DNA of 64,000 nt from CAWCGU01 sp963795195. Lineage in GTDB: Bacteria; Actinomycetota; Thermoleophilia; Solirubrobacterales; 70-9. Below are positions 26,372 to 35,776 of the stretch, one piece after another. Each line of letters opens with the position of its first letter. Position 1 is the first letter of the stretch. Location of the stretch: contig CAWCGU010000003.1 in the NCBI GenBank assembly GCA_963795195.1, positions 310,001 to 374,000 on the forward strand, given 5' to 3'. The notes under the pieces were generated by a model. It had not been told where the DNA came from and made no database searches. It worked only from the letters and a program-made list of their open reading frames with translations. The translations under genes were made by a program, and so were the position numbers.

Positions 26372-26948
26372 GCGCTCTTCGCCTTGCCCGCATCGCGGCC
26401 CTCGAAGACCTCGGGGTCATCGACATCGGCGAAGCGCGCCATCGCGTAGACGAGGTCGGAGGCGCGGTTGAGGTGGCGGATCACCACGTCTGAGCCAGGC
26501 CCTCGTCGTCGCGCAGTTCGATCACCCGGCGCTCGGCGCGGCGCACGATCGTGCGGGCGACGTCGAGCTGCGCGGAGAGCTGGGTGCCGCCTGGGATCAC
26601 AAACTTTGGCGGCAGCTCGACCCGGTCCATGTAGGCGTCGATGCGCAGCTCGAGCTCGGTGACCATCTCCGCGGTGACGCGGCTGACGCCGTCCTCGAGG
26701 CGCTCGGAGGCCTCGGGCGCGGTCGCCAGCTCGGCGCCGGCGATGAAGAGCTCGTTCTGGATGCGCAGGATGTCGTCGCGCAATTCGCCGTCATCGGCGC
26801 CGCAAAGCGCGCGAGCGAGGCCCAGCGCCGAGCTCGCCTCGTCGAGCGTCCCGTAGGCGTCAATGCGGGCTGCGTACTTCGGCTTGCGGCCGCCGTACCA
26901 GAGCGAGGTCGTACCGTCGTCGCCTTTGCGGGTGTAGATCTTGGTCAT
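26368..26948 (-). CDS. Cob(I)alamin adenosyltransferase, PduO type (frameshifted near the C-terminus)
   Basis: Transfers adenosyl from ATP to cob(I)alamin. The ATP-binding N-terminus TRKGDDGTTSLWYGGRKPKY and the DAYGTLDEASSALGLAR motif are complete, as is the C-terminal FVIPGGTQLSAQLDVARTIVRRAERR. Close to 26490 the frame breaks, and the final about 40 residues (LNRASDLVYAMARFADVDDPEV) lie in another frame, ending at 26368. Joined length is about 193 residues, normal for PduO. First gene of the adenosyltransferase-OsmC-Nudix series. Confidence 0.9.
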
Positions 26949-27032
26949 GACAAAAGATCGCGCTTCGCACCCGACATCGACGAAATCTGCTTCGCGCTCA
27001 CGATCAGATCCTAGACCGGCTCCGAGGCCTGC

Positions 27033-28298
27033 TCAGCTCAGCGGGTTGAAGACGAGCCCGGTCAGCAGCTTCGGGAAGAAGTAGGTCGACTTTGGCGGCA
27101 TCGTCTCGCCCGCGGCGGCGACCTCGCGGACCTGGTCCACCGGGGTCCCGCGAAGCAGGAAGGCGCAGTCGCGTTCTTCGGTCTCGATCGCAGCCAGCGT
27201 GTCCGGCGTGTTGGAGATGTAGGCGAGGCCGCGCTTGGCGGCGATGTCGTCGGTCGTCATTTCCAGGGCGCGCTTGAAGATCAGCTCCTCGAGGATGACC
27301 GCGTCGAGCCGGCGGTAGGCGTCGGGTTTGTCCGGAAGCGACGCGGCCAGCGCATCGGGGTCCTTGAGCCGAAGCCGGAAGCCGCGCTTTAGGTGGGAGT
27401 CGATGTAGCCGAAGACGCCAACCCCGCTCTCGCCGGCCGGGTCGAGCGAGTCGGTCGCGACCTCCTGCAGGTCAAAATGCTCGCGCAGGGCGTTGGCGAG
27501 GATCTCGTGCTGCTCGGGCTTGAGGTCATACAGCAGCCGGTGGGTGGGAAACACGGCCAGGCCCGGGTCCTCGAGGGAGACAAGCGCCATCAGGACGTAG
27601 CTGTGGGCGCCTTCCTCGCCTGGCCCGTCGCCGACCTCGCGCTCGTACGTCATCGAGGTCTCGTAGCGGTGGTGGCCGTCGGCGATCAGCAGCTCGCTGT
27701 CGGCCAGCTCGGCCGCAATCGCGTCGTGGAGCGCCGGGTCGGCGAGCCGCCAGACACGATGCAGCGTGCCCTCGCCGTCGCGAACTTCGGCCCACGGCTC
27801 CTCGGACAGCGCCGGCTCGATGTGCTGCCAGGCGTCGCCGGAGTGCAGGGCGAAGATGGGGGAGAGGTTGTGGCGGGTCGCCCGGGTCAGCCGCAGGCGG
27901 TCCTCTTTGGGTCCTGGCTGGGTGCGTTCGTGAGGGCGAACGCCACCGGGTCCGTAGGGAGCGAGTCGGACCCGTGCCAGGAACCCGCGGCGCACGAGGG
28001 GAGAGCCATCCGGACCCGGGAACTCCTGGGTGAGAGCCCAGATCGTCGGCTCGCGATCGGCGTTGAGGACCCCCTGCAGCGTCCAGGCCTCAAGTGTCTC
28101 TCCCGCGTGCTCGTAGGGATCGTCCCCCTCCGACGCCTCGGGCAGATCGAGCTCGACCACGTTGAAGGGAGAGCGGGCCACCAGTTCGGTCCGCATGTGC
28201 GCCGTGATCACGTCGTAGGGGGGCGCGACGACGTCGGCGATCGAGCCGACGGCGGCCGGCTCGTAGTGCAACGCGTTGAGCGGTTTGACCTGAGCCAT
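27033..28298 (-). CDS. DUF1015 family protein (SerK-like)
   Basis: A 421-residue protein matching DUF1015 over its length: VVAPPYDVI and SPFNVVELDLP near the N-terminus, VRPHERTQPGPKEDRLRL, ADGHHRYETSMTY in the centre and MPPKSTYFFPKLLTGLVFNPL at the end. An archaeal member is a free-serine kinase (SerK), and bacterial members are mostly uncharacterised. The strictly conserved Arg-Pro-His-Glu and Asp-Gly-His-His-Arg motifs suggest an active enzyme. Divergent from the kinase gene. Confidence 0.88.
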   Translation of the reverse strand: MAQVKPLNALHYEPAAVGSIADVVAPPYDVITAHMRTELVARSPFNVVELDLPEASEGDDPYEHAGETLEAWTLQGVLNADREPTIWALTQEFPGPDGSPLVRRGFLARVRLAPYGPGGVRPHERTQPGPKEDRLRLTRATRHNLSPIFALHSGDAWQHIEPALSEEPWAEVRDGEGTLHRVWRLADPALHDAIAAELADSELLIADGHHRYETSMTYEREVGDGPGEEGAHSYVLMALVSLEDPGLAVFPTHRLLYDLKPEQHEILANALREHFDLQEVATDSLDPAGESGVGVFGYIDSHLKRGFRLRLKDPDALAASLPDKPDAYRRLDAVILEELIFKRALEMTTDDIAAKRGLAYISNTPDTLAAIETEERDCAFLLRGTPVDQVREVAAAGETMPPKSTYFFPKLLTGLVFNPLS

Positions 28299-28345
28299 CG
28301 GCGCGCAACCCTAGCGGGCTGTGCTTCTGGATACAGGAGCCGCCG

Positions 28346-29905
28346 GTGATTGTGGCGATGGATAAGAATGGGTGTATGGGGAGCCCGGATCTGGAGCGGA
28401 TCGAGGAGGCGCTCCCGGCCTACGAGGTCGGCGAGGTGCTCGGCAAGGGTGGCTTCGGGGTTGTCGTCGCGGGCAGGCACCGTCAACTCGGGCGCGAAGT
28501 GGCGATCAAGCAGTTGCCGCCAGACGTCGGCGCCGACCCGCAGGCGAGGGCGCGGTTCGTCTCCGAGGCGCGGCTACTGGCCACCCTGGATCACCCGCAC
28601 ATCGTCCCGATCTACGATTTCGTCGACCACGACGGGCTGCTGCTGCTGGTGATGGAGAAGCTCACCGGAGGCACGGTGGGCAGTCGCTTCCGCGCTCAGG
28701 GTTTCACGCAGCAAACTGCGTGTGCCGTTGTCGTCGCCGCCTGCTCGGGCCTGCACCACGCCCACGCCGAGGGCATCCTGCACCGCGACGTCAAGCCCGA
28801 CAACCTGATGTTCTCGTCGAAGGAGGTCCTGAAGGTGACCGACTTCGGGCTGGCGAAGGTCGTCGGCTCATCCCAGAACCTGCTGACGCAAACGGGCTAC
28901 GTGCTCGGGACCCCGGCCTACCTGGCTCCCGAGCAGGCGAGAGGGACCGAGCTGACGCCTGCGACCGACGTGTACGCGACGGGCACCGTCCTCTATGAAC
29001 TGTTGACCGGCGCCACTCCGTTCGATCCGCTGACCGACCTGGTGGTGGCGATCTACGAGCGAACCCAAACGGATCCACCGCCGCTTCCCGCCACGGTCGC
29101 CCCTGAACTTGCGTCGGTGGTGATGCGCGCGCTGGCGCGAGAACCGACGGAGCGCCAGCAGAGCGCGAAGGAGTTTGCTTCGCAGATCTCGAGCGCCGCC
29201 GAGTCGATCTGGGGTCCCGACTGGTCGACTCAGACGGGGGTCGTGCTGCGCTCGAGTGGGGCGCTTCCGCGAACGGAGCCTCCTCCTCCAGTCCCGGCGA
29301 CCGTCCATTCCCCGGCCGCGCCGACAGCCAAACCCCCGGCCGCCCCCGGTCCAGCGGCACCTGCGGCTGTCCAGGCACCAGCCGCCCCAGCGAACGCTCC
29401 AACAAGTGCCGGCGGCGAGTCGTGGCTGCGGCGGCGCGGAGCCCTGGTCGCCGGCCTCGCCGTGGTTGCCGCGGTCGTCATGGGAGCGGTGCTTGCGCTG
29501 TCCGGTGGCGACTCGGCCCCGAGCGAACCGACCGGGCAGCAACCCGCGGCCAACGCTCCCACCCCCAGCGGCGGCGGACCCGATCCGGCCGCCCTGGAGG
29601 AAATCGTTCGCACCTATCTCGAGGCCTACAACGCGGGCAACCTGGAGGCCGCATCTGCGCTGATCGCTCCGGGCGCGACGATCTTCGGCACCCGGGTCGC
29701 CAACCCGGCGGCCGCGGCGGCCGACCTTGACAGCTACGGATGCGCCGATGACCCGCAGGCGTTCAACGTCAACGGCAACGTCGTCAGCGTCGATGTCGTG
29801 CTGCAGGACATTCCCGGCAAGGACTGCGGCGACTTCACGGGGGACCAGGGCGTTCGCGTCTACACCGTCGAAAAGGGCAAGATCACGAAGATCGAATACG
29901 GCTGA
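28346..29905 (+). CDS. Membrane Ser/Thr protein kinase with an extracellular SnoaL/NTF2-like domain
   Basis: Starts at a GTG (28346) with CAGGAG about 7 bases upstream. The kinase domain occupies about residues 27-285: glycine loop GKGGFG (33-38), K55, catalytic loop HRDVKPDN (146-153), DFG (166-168) and APE (194-196). A Pro/Ala-rich juxtamembrane linker, one membrane helix (about 368-388) and an outside domain of about 105 residues follow (EEIVRTYLEAYNAGNLEAASALI...). The outside domain looks like a SnoaL/NTF2 ligand-binding fold rather than PASTA repeats, so the signal sensed is unlikely to be peptidoglycan. Confidence 0.9.
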   Translation: MIVAMDKNGCMGSPDLERIEEALPAYEVGEVLGKGGFGVVVAGRHRQLGREVAIKQLPPDVGADPQARARFVSEARLLATLDHPHIVPIYDFVDHDGLLLLVMEKLTGGTVGSRFRAQGFTQQTACAVVVAACSGLHHAHAEGILHRDVKPDNLMFSSKEVLKVTDFGLAKVVGSSQNLLTQTGYVLGTPAYLAPEQARGTELTPATDVYATGTVLYELLTGATPFDPLTDLVVAIYERTQTDPPPLPATVAPELASVVMRALAREPTERQQSAKEFASQISSAAESIWGPDWSTQTGVVLRSSGALPRTEPPPPVPATVHSPAAPTAKPPAAPGPAAPAAVQAPAAPANAPTSAGGESWLRRRGALVAGLAVVAAVVMGAVLALSGGDSAPSEPTGQQPAANAPTPSGGGPDPAALEEIVRTYLEAYNAGNLEAASALIAPGATIFGTRVANPAAAAADLDSYGCADDPQAFNVNGNVVSVDVVLQDIPGKDCGDFTGDQGVRVYTVEKGKITKIEYG

Positions 29906-29980
29906 GTCGCATCACGCTCGCGCTTGCCGGCGTTGATGGATCGCGTTCGCGAGGGTGGTGGAGACTAAACTCGCTGTGGA

Positions 29981-30054
29981 CGGGGCGTGGCGCAGCCTGG
30001 TAGCGCGCGGCCTTTGGGTGGCCGAGGTCCGCGGTTCAAATCCGCGCGCCCCGA
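29981..30054 (+). tRNA. tRNA-Pro (TGG anticodon)
   Basis: Complete cloverleaf: the acceptor CGGGGCG (29981-29987) pairs with CGCCCCG (30047-30053), with discriminator A at 30054. The anticodon stem CGGCC/GGCCG encloses the loop TTTGGGT, anticodon TGG. The T arm is CGCGG-TTCAAAT-CCGCG. CCA is not encoded. A TAAACT box 10 bases upstream may be the promoter -10. Confidence 0.95.
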
Positions 30055-30240
30055 TAAGTCAGCGGTGCGAAGCTCGCAATAGGTCACCCGCAGGTGACGG
30101 GTTCAGCCGAAGCTAGTCGAGGCAACCCGCTTAGCCATATTCACAAACCCGTCCGCAATCTCGAAATGCGACCGTGCGGGGTGCACTGCGCCCGCCGCTT
30201 ACACTGACCTTTCAGGCAAGCCGAGCGGAGGAATCTGAGG

Positions 30241-30615
30241 ATGGATCTGAAGAGCATCAGTGCCAAGGCCAAAGCGCTGCTCGACAAGCGCGGAGGCACG
30301 GACAGCCTCAAGGGCGATGCCGAGGACCTCAAAGCGATAGCGAGCGGCGAAGGCAGCATGACCGACAAGGCCAAGGCTGCGCTCGCGGCACTCAAGGACC
30401 CGGGCGAAACGCCCGAAGCGGTGCCGGATGCCGAAAGCTCGGCGCCGAAGCCCGTGGCTGAGGGCCAGGCCGCGGCGCCTCCGGCGGCTGCTGACGCCCC
30501 GCTATCGGCCGCTGAGCCCGGCGAGCGACGCCGGGGTGGAGGCGGCGGTGCAAACGGCCGCGGTCGGGGCCGCGGCGCCGGAGGAGGCGGTGGTCGTCGC
30601 CGCGGCGGCTCCTAG
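30241..30615 (+). CDS. Small antitoxin-like protein with an RGG-rich tail
   Basis: A 124-residue protein with a good ribosome-binding site (GGAGGA). The first 55 residues are helical and charged (ISAKAKALLDKRGGTDSLKG, MTDKAKAALAALKDPG) and resemble the Rv0909/MT0933-like short family annotated as antitoxins. An Ala/Pro-rich linker leads to a Gly/Arg tail with RRRGGGG, RGRGRG and RRRGG elements typical of disordered RNA-binding RGG boxes. No toxin partner lies beside it. The antitoxin label is therefore only a family resemblance, and nucleic-acid binding is inferred from the tail. Confidence 0.6.
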   Translation: MDLKSISAKAKALLDKRGGTDSLKGDAEDLKAIASGEGSMTDKAKAALAALKDPGETPEAVPDAESSAPKPVAEGQAAAPPAAADAPLSAAEPGERRRGGGGGANGRGRGRGAGGGGGRRRGGS

Positions 30616-30632
30616 CCTTATCTCGCCAGGCC

Positions 30633-31300
30633 TTAGATGGCGGAGCGGGCGCGTCGCGAGACCAGAGCAGGGCGTCCGGCGATCTCATTCAGCCGCGGCG
30701 ACTCACTCGCGTCGAGCGCGTCGGCGACCAGGTCGCGAACGCCGTGGACGAGCGCCAGGTAAACCCGGTCAGGCAGCGGGCCAGCTGCGGATCGAGGGCT
30801 GCATCTGCTCATGCCGCACTTTGAAGACCTCGGCGAAGCGGGCGTAGGCCTCGCGCCGGCGGCGCCGAGCCGGCGGTCCAGCCGCCTCGATTTCGACGAG
30901 GTAGGCGCGGGCGGCGGCGGGGTTGGCGCCAGCGTTCCCAGGTATGAGGCCAGCGTCGCCTCCACGAACTTGGGCCAATCCGTGTCCGCGGCCAAGCCGC
31001 TGCCGATCTGCTCGATCAGCGTGGAGACGAGCACGTCATAGCCGGCGAGGTAGCAGTCGAGCTTGTCGCCGAAGTGCTCGTAGAAGCTCTTCGGGGAGAC
31101 CCCGGCGCGCTTGGTGATCTCCGCGATCGTCGCCCCGGCGTAGCCGAACTCGGCCACCGCTTCCGTCGCCGCCGCCATCAGCCGGGTTCGCTGGGATTCG
31201 GCGACCGCGTCGCGGCTGAGGCCATGTGGCCCGCGGGGAAGCGGCGTGGGCGACTCGAAAATCGAGGACGATTCAGTCGAGGCGGCGCAAAGAAAGTCAT
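30633..31300 (-). CDS. TetR family transcriptional regulator (frameshifted)
   Basis: The helix-turn-helix region is clear: RTRLMAAATEAVAEFGYAGATIAEITKRAGVSPKSFYEHFGD-type sequence over 31060-31200. The effector domain continues (CYLAGYDVLVSTLIEQIG), changes frame near 30905 (EAYARFAEVFKVRHEQMQPS) and returns near 30795 (DRVYLALVHGVRDLVADAL). A further indel near 31230 probably links the helix-turn-helix part to an ATG at 31300, which lies inside a perfect 12-bp palindrome. Divergent from the CocE-type hydrolase gene. It probably represses itself and that gene. Confidence 0.78.
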
Positions 31301-31307
31301 ATATGAC
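31296..31307. promoter_or_regulatory. Perfect palindrome, probable TetR operator
   Basis: GTCATATATGAC is its own reverse complement. It lies between the divergent TetR-family gene and the secreted hydrolase gene, overlapping the likely TetR start codon and 22 bases upstream of the hydrolase start. The position and symmetry fit an operator for the adjacent regulator. A 12-bp palindrome is short, so confidence is moderate. Confidence 0.5.
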
Positions 31308-31328
31308 GAACAGGGCGGGAAAGCGGAT

Positions 31329-33347
31329 TTGACGGGCGCGCGGTCGCCGGCACCGCGGCACGGCCACGTTGCGGCGACAGCCGTCGCTGCCGTGCTGGTG
31401 GCGATGTCGGTGGCCTCGCAGGCCCAGGCCGCCTGGGCGCCGGGTCCGGCGAAGTACGGCGTCGGCCAGGAGCGCCACGTTCCGATCGAGATGGCCGACG
31501 GCACGACTCTCTACGCCGACGTCTACTACCCGACCGATGAGACGACCGGCGAGCCCGCCGAGGGTGATTTCCCGGTGGCGCTGATGATCACCCCGTACGG
31601 CAAGGTCGGCGCCCTGGCGACAGGGAACCTGTCCGGCGAGGAGGAGGGCGGCGTCGGCGACTTCAAGTGGATGCCGCTGCTGGTCCGCCGCGGCTACATC
31701 AACGTCGTCGCCGAGCTGCGTGGCACGGGGCGCTCCGAGGGCAGCTTCGACATGCTCGACCCCAAGCAGGGAAAGGACGGCGCCACGATCGTGCGCTGGG
31801 CGGCGAAGCTGCCCAACTCGAGCGGCGAGGTCGGGATGTACGGCCCCTCCTATATGGGGATCATCCAGTTCCTCACAGCGGGAGAGCTCGGACCGCGCTC
31901 GCCGCTGCGGGCGCTCGTCCCGGTGGTGACTCCGAACGACGTCTACCGCGAGCTGCTGACCGCCGGCGGCCTGCTCGCCGCCGAGGCGGCGATACCCCTG
32001 TTCGCCGTCTTCGGCGCGCTGCCGGTCGTGGAACCGCTGCTCGACCCCAACCCACCGCCGGCCGAGGAGATCCTGGCCGCACTCGGCGACCGCCCGCCGG
32101 CCATCCTGGAAAACCTCCTACCCCTCGGCGCCGACGTGATCAGCGGCGGCGATCGGGCCTACGACGAGGAATACTGGAACAGCCGGGGACCGGCGCCGCG
32201 AATCAAGCAGATCGTCCGCAACCGCATCCCCGCGATGCTGGTCGGCGGCTGGCTCGACGTCTTCCAGCGCGGCACGCTGATGAACTACGCCGGCCTCCAG
32301 AACGTCTGGGCAGGCCGCCCTCAGAACTCGCCGATGCTGCCGGATCAGAAGCTGACCAGCCGCTACCAGGCCGTGATGGGCCCGTGGAGCCACGTCGCCG
32401 CCGGCGAGAACTTTCCGCTCGAGCGTCTGACGCTGCGCTGGTTCGACACCTGGCTGCGCGACATGCCGACCGGCCTCAAGTCCGTTGGCAGTCCCATCCG
32501 CCTCTACGACATGGGTCGTGCCGGCTGGTTCGACGCCCAGCGCTACCCGCTCCAGCAGGCACCTGCCAGAACCTTCTACTTCGGCCCCGGCGGCGATTCC
32601 GGAGCGCCCTCCCAAAACGACGGCACGCTGACTCGCCGCCCGCCGAGCGCTACTTCTGGCTCCGATTCGGTTCTCTACACCGGCATCTCAAGCCCCTGCA
32701 CGCTGACGACCGAGCAGTACTCGCTCGGGGCGGCGTCGGTCCTGCTGGGCTCGACCGGCAACCCCTGCGTCCGCGACGACACCACCAACCAGATCGGCCC
32801 CGGAGCGCTCACCTACACGAGCGCCCCCTTCGAGCAGCCCGCGACGATCGCGGGCCCGATCACGGCTTCGATCTTCGCGACGTCCACTCGCCCCGAGGTT
32901 GAGCTCGTGGCAACCGTCGAGGACGTCTCGCCGGGCGGTCGCTCACGACCCCTCTCCTCCGGCGCTCTGCTCGGCTCGTTCCGAGCCGTCGAGGATCGCC
33001 GCACCTGGAACGGCGCAAACGGCCGCCCGCTGCTTCCCTACCATCCCTACACGCGGGCATCGGCGGCCCCGGTGCCCATGGGCGGTCAGGTGTCGCGCTT
33101 CGATATCGAGGTGTTCCCGGTCTTCACGACCTTGGCGCCCGGTCACAGGCTGCGGGTCACGATCACGACCTCGGACACCCCGCACCTGCTTCCCAGCCCG
33201 ACCCAGTTCGCCGGCCTGCTCGGCGGCGTCTATGACGTGCAGCGAAACGCAGGGCACGCCTCGTTCATCAACCTGCCCCTGGCGCCGGCGGAGCGGCTCT
33301 CGGTGCCCTGCAGGATCTGTGGCGAGATCGCCCCTTCCGGCGCCTGA
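31329..33347 (+). CDS. Secreted CocE/NonD-family hydrolase (X-Pro dipeptidyl-peptidase S15-like)
   Basis: From a TTG at 31329 the protein has a signal peptide (VAATAVAAVLVAMSVASQAQA) and about 672 residues. The alpha/beta-hydrolase core shows RGTGRSEGSFD, the nucleophile elbow MYGPSYMGI (Ser near residue 174) and the late His segment MGPWSHVAAGE. The C-terminal jelly-roll domain typical of S15/CocE enzymes ends in RLRVTITTSDTPH-type sequence. Family members hydrolyse esters, amides or X-Pro dipeptides. The substrate is unknown. Probably controlled by the divergent TetR gene. Confidence 0.88.
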   Translation: MTGARSPAPRHGHVAATAVAAVLVAMSVASQAQAAWAPGPAKYGVGQERHVPIEMADGTTLYADVYYPTDETTGEPAEGDFPVALMITPYGKVGALATGNLSGEEEGGVGDFKWMPLLVRRGYINVVAELRGTGRSEGSFDMLDPKQGKDGATIVRWAAKLPNSSGEVGMYGPSYMGIIQFLTAGELGPRSPLRALVPVVTPNDVYRELLTAGGLLAAEAAIPLFAVFGALPVVEPLLDPNPPPAEEILAALGDRPPAILENLLPLGADVISGGDRAYDEEYWNSRGPAPRIKQIVRNRIPAMLVGGWLDVFQRGTLMNYAGLQNVWAGRPQNSPMLPDQKLTSRYQAVMGPWSHVAAGENFPLERLTLRWFDTWLRDMPTGLKSVGSPIRLYDMGRAGWFDAQRYPLQQAPARTFYFGPGGDSGAPSQNDGTLTRRPPSATSGSDSVLYTGISSPCTLTTEQYSLGAASVLLGSTGNPCVRDDTTNQIGPGALTYTSAPFEQPATIAGPITASIFATSTRPEVELVATVEDVSPGGRSRPLSSGALLGSFRAVEDRRTWNGANGRPLLPYHPYTRASAAPVPMGGQVSRFDIEVFPVFTTLAPGHRLRVTITTSDTPHLLPSPTQFAGLLGGVYDVQRNAGHASFINLPLAPAERLSVPCRICGEIAPSGA

Positions 33348-33371
33348 TCCAGCGCTACGCTGCCCTGGCGA

Positions 33372-33402
33372 GCCCCCGTAGCTCAGCTGGACAGAGCGGC
33401 GG
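33372..33402 (+). repeat. Detached 5' half of tRNA-Arg (30 of 31 bases)
   Basis: Matches the first 31 bases of the tRNA-Arg gene at 35777 with one substitution: acceptor strand GCCCCCG, D arm GCTCAGCTGG and the 5' strand of the anticodon stem. Similarity stops exactly at the anticodon loop, and no 3' half follows. It is not a functional tRNA. It looks like the leftover of a recombination at the anticodon-loop position. Confidence 0.85.
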
Positions 33403-33457
33403 CGATGATCTCGTCAAGCCGATCGCGTCGATTCTCAGCGGCAGGTGATTTTCGCAT
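33383..33457 (-). pseudogene. Truncated N-terminus of a TetR-like regulator
   Basis: An ATG at 33457 opens a frame reading MRKSPAAENRRDRLDEIIAA, which is the usual beginning of a TetR regulator up to the first helix. It is cut off where the sequence enters the detached tRNA-Arg half and ends after 24 codons. Divergent from the metalloprotease gene, as TetR genes often are from their targets. The rest of the regulator is absent. Resemblance over so few residues is suggestive rather than certain. Confidence 0.45.
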
Positions 33458-33557
33458 TTCAGTTGTTCGCAGGTCAGAGATCGGGTAGTTTGGAGCGTCG
33501 TTGCGACTCGTTGGCTGCCGAAATCGGGAGCGGCGAAGCAAACTACGAGGAGGGCTC

Positions 33558-35515
33558 GTGAGGGATGGGATGAGCGGCAGGTTTCGAGCACCCCTTCCGA
33601 TCGTCGACGTCGGTGGGCGGCTGCGCGCCGTGTGCGGGCTGGCCACGGTCGCCGTGGCGCTCACCACTGCAGCGCCGGTATCCGCGATCGCGGCCGAGGA
33701 CTGTGTTGAGCCGCGATACGCGAGCTCCGTCGACGAGCATGCCCGGCTCACCGCCGACGCCGCCGAGCAGGGGTTGACCGAGCCCTACGTGGACGAGGCG
33801 TACCAGCGGGAGCTGGAGCGCAGCCCCGATCTCGGCCTGCGCGGCACCGATCTCGGCCAGCTCTCGGCACGAGCGACGGCCGTGATCGAGATCCCGGTCT
33901 ATTTCCACGTGATCCAGACGAACGACGGCACCGGTGGAGTCACCGACGAGCAGATCGCCGAGCAAATGGACGTCCTCAACGAGTCGTTCGACGGGACCAC
34001 TGGCGGCGCTGATTCCGGCATCGTCTTTGCGCACGCGGACACCGATCGCACCAATAACTCTTCCTGGTATCCGATGGAACCCGAAACGCAGAGCGAGGCA
34101 GCCGCCAAGGCGGCCCTGCGCCAGGGTGGCCGCCGTGCGCTCAACATCTACGTCGCTGGGCTACCCACCTTCTGGGCTGGGCCACCTTCCCCAACTACTA
34201 CGCAGGTGATCCCTCCGGCGATGGAGTGGTCATCCTCAACGAGAGCTTTCCCGGCGGCAACAAAGCCCGCTATGACGAGGGCGACACCGCAACACACGAG
34301 GTCGGGCACTGGCTTGGGCTCTTCCACACCTTTCAGGGTGGGTGTAATGGCGACGGGGATTTCGTCGACGACACGCCTTTCCAGCGGAGGCCGATATATG
34401 ACTGCGAGCCCACGAACAGCTGCGCTCAGCCGGGCTTCGACCCGATTACCAACTTCATGAACTACACCGACGACTCGTGCATGTTCGAGTTCACCGTAGG
34501 CCAGAGCGACCGCATGCACGATCAGACCGCCACCTACCGGAACACCGCCCCTGCCGCGGTTCCCGTCTCGATCGCGGTCGGCGCCGGAAGCGCCACGGCG
34601 GTGACGTTGGAAGGGGTCGACGCCGAGGACGACGACGTGTCGGTCGAGGTCACCGACTCGCCTGACCACGGAACGCTCACCGGCAGCGGCCCCAGCCGTA
34701 CCTACACCGCTGATGGTGACTACACGGGATCCGACTCCCTCACCTTTGCCGTCACGGATATCTTCGGAGCCTCCGGCACGGCCACCGTCGAGATCGAGGT
34801 CACCCCGGCCGGCGAGCCACCAGTGGCGGCGGCCGGCGGTCCCTACCCGATCTCCGAGGGACAGGACCTGGCGCTTGACGGCTCGGACTCCTCCGATCCC
34901 GACGGAGACGCGCTGGCCTATGCCTGGGACCTCGACGGGGACGGGGCCTACGACGACGCCTCGGGCGCGACCCCAACCGTGGACGCCGCACAACTCGCGG
35001 CTCTCGGGTTCGATGACGGTCCGGCGACCCAGGCCCTCGCGCTGCGGGTCGGCGACGGCCACGGCAACAGTGACGAGGCCACCGCTTCGCTCGAGGTCGC
35101 AAACGTCGCTCCGGACGCGTCGATCTCCGGCCCCGATACGGCAACGGCGCTCCGATCCGCGACGTGGACCTTCACCGCCGCCGATCCTTCGCCGACCGAT
35201 CAGGCGGGCGAGTTCACCTACCGCATCGACTGGCAGGGGGACGGCACAGTCGACGAGACGGTGGGCGGCGGCGCATCTGTCGCGATCGCCCATAGGTACC
35301 GCTCGCACGGCTCATTCACGATCACGGCGACCGCAGTCGACAAGGACGGGGGCAGCGGCCCTGTGGCGACGAAAGCGGTCACGGTGCAGCGCCTCGTGGT
35401 GGGTGTGCTCGCAAACCTGTTGGGCACAAGGAATCCAGTCGGCACGGCCGTGGAGCGGATACTCGGAGCGATCCAGGGCCTCGTACCGGGTCTGTCGCGG
35501 GGCCCCGGCGCGTAG
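33558..35515 (+). CDS. Secreted M43-like zinc metalloprotease with cadherin/PKD-type repeats (frameshifted)
   Basis: GTG start at 33558 after GAGGAGGG (ATG at 33570 also possible), then a signal peptide (VCGLATVAVALTTAAPVSAIAA). The prodomain leads to VIEIPVYFHVIQ and a frame change near 34160. The catalytic motif HEVGHWLGLFH is at 34295-34327 and a Met-turn region NFMNYTDDSCM follows, matching pappalysin-type M43 peptidases. Then come a cadherin/Big-like repeat (about 34560-34800), a PKD-type domain (GGPYPISEGQDLALDGSDSS) and another Ig-like domain. Predicted secreted protease. The frameshift is probably an indel. Confidence 0.85.
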
Positions 35516-35518
35516 CCA

Positions 35519-35539
35519 GGCCCGCGGCATCCGCGGGCC
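35519..35539 (+). terminator. GC-rich hairpin after the metalloprotease gene
   Basis: A perfect 9-bp stem GGCCCGCGG/CCGCGGGCC with a CAT loop lies 4 bases after the stop codon. There is no T run, so it may act as a factor-assisted terminator or mRNA end-stabiliser. Confidence 0.5.
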
Positions 35540-35776
35540 CCTGCGACGGCCTCTCGCTTCGCTTTTGCGGGTCTCGCGACGACCTGCAAGACAAACTCGA
35601 GGTCCCTCCCAACCACCCTGCGCCGCGGCGAGGTAGACAGGGGTGGTCGCGCAGCGCGGCTCTGAGCTGTGAACGGGCAGCAATGGGCACAATCGACGCG
35701 GCGCCGGCCGCGACACCAAGGGCTACGATGGACCCGGTGCTGCAAACCGCGCTCCAAAGCGGAAAACCGGCAACGC

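Noticed and set aside
33372..33450. A complete tRNA gene at the GCCCCCGTAGCTCAG sequence
   Set aside because: No downstream sequence pairs with the acceptor or anticodon stem; only the 5' half is present.
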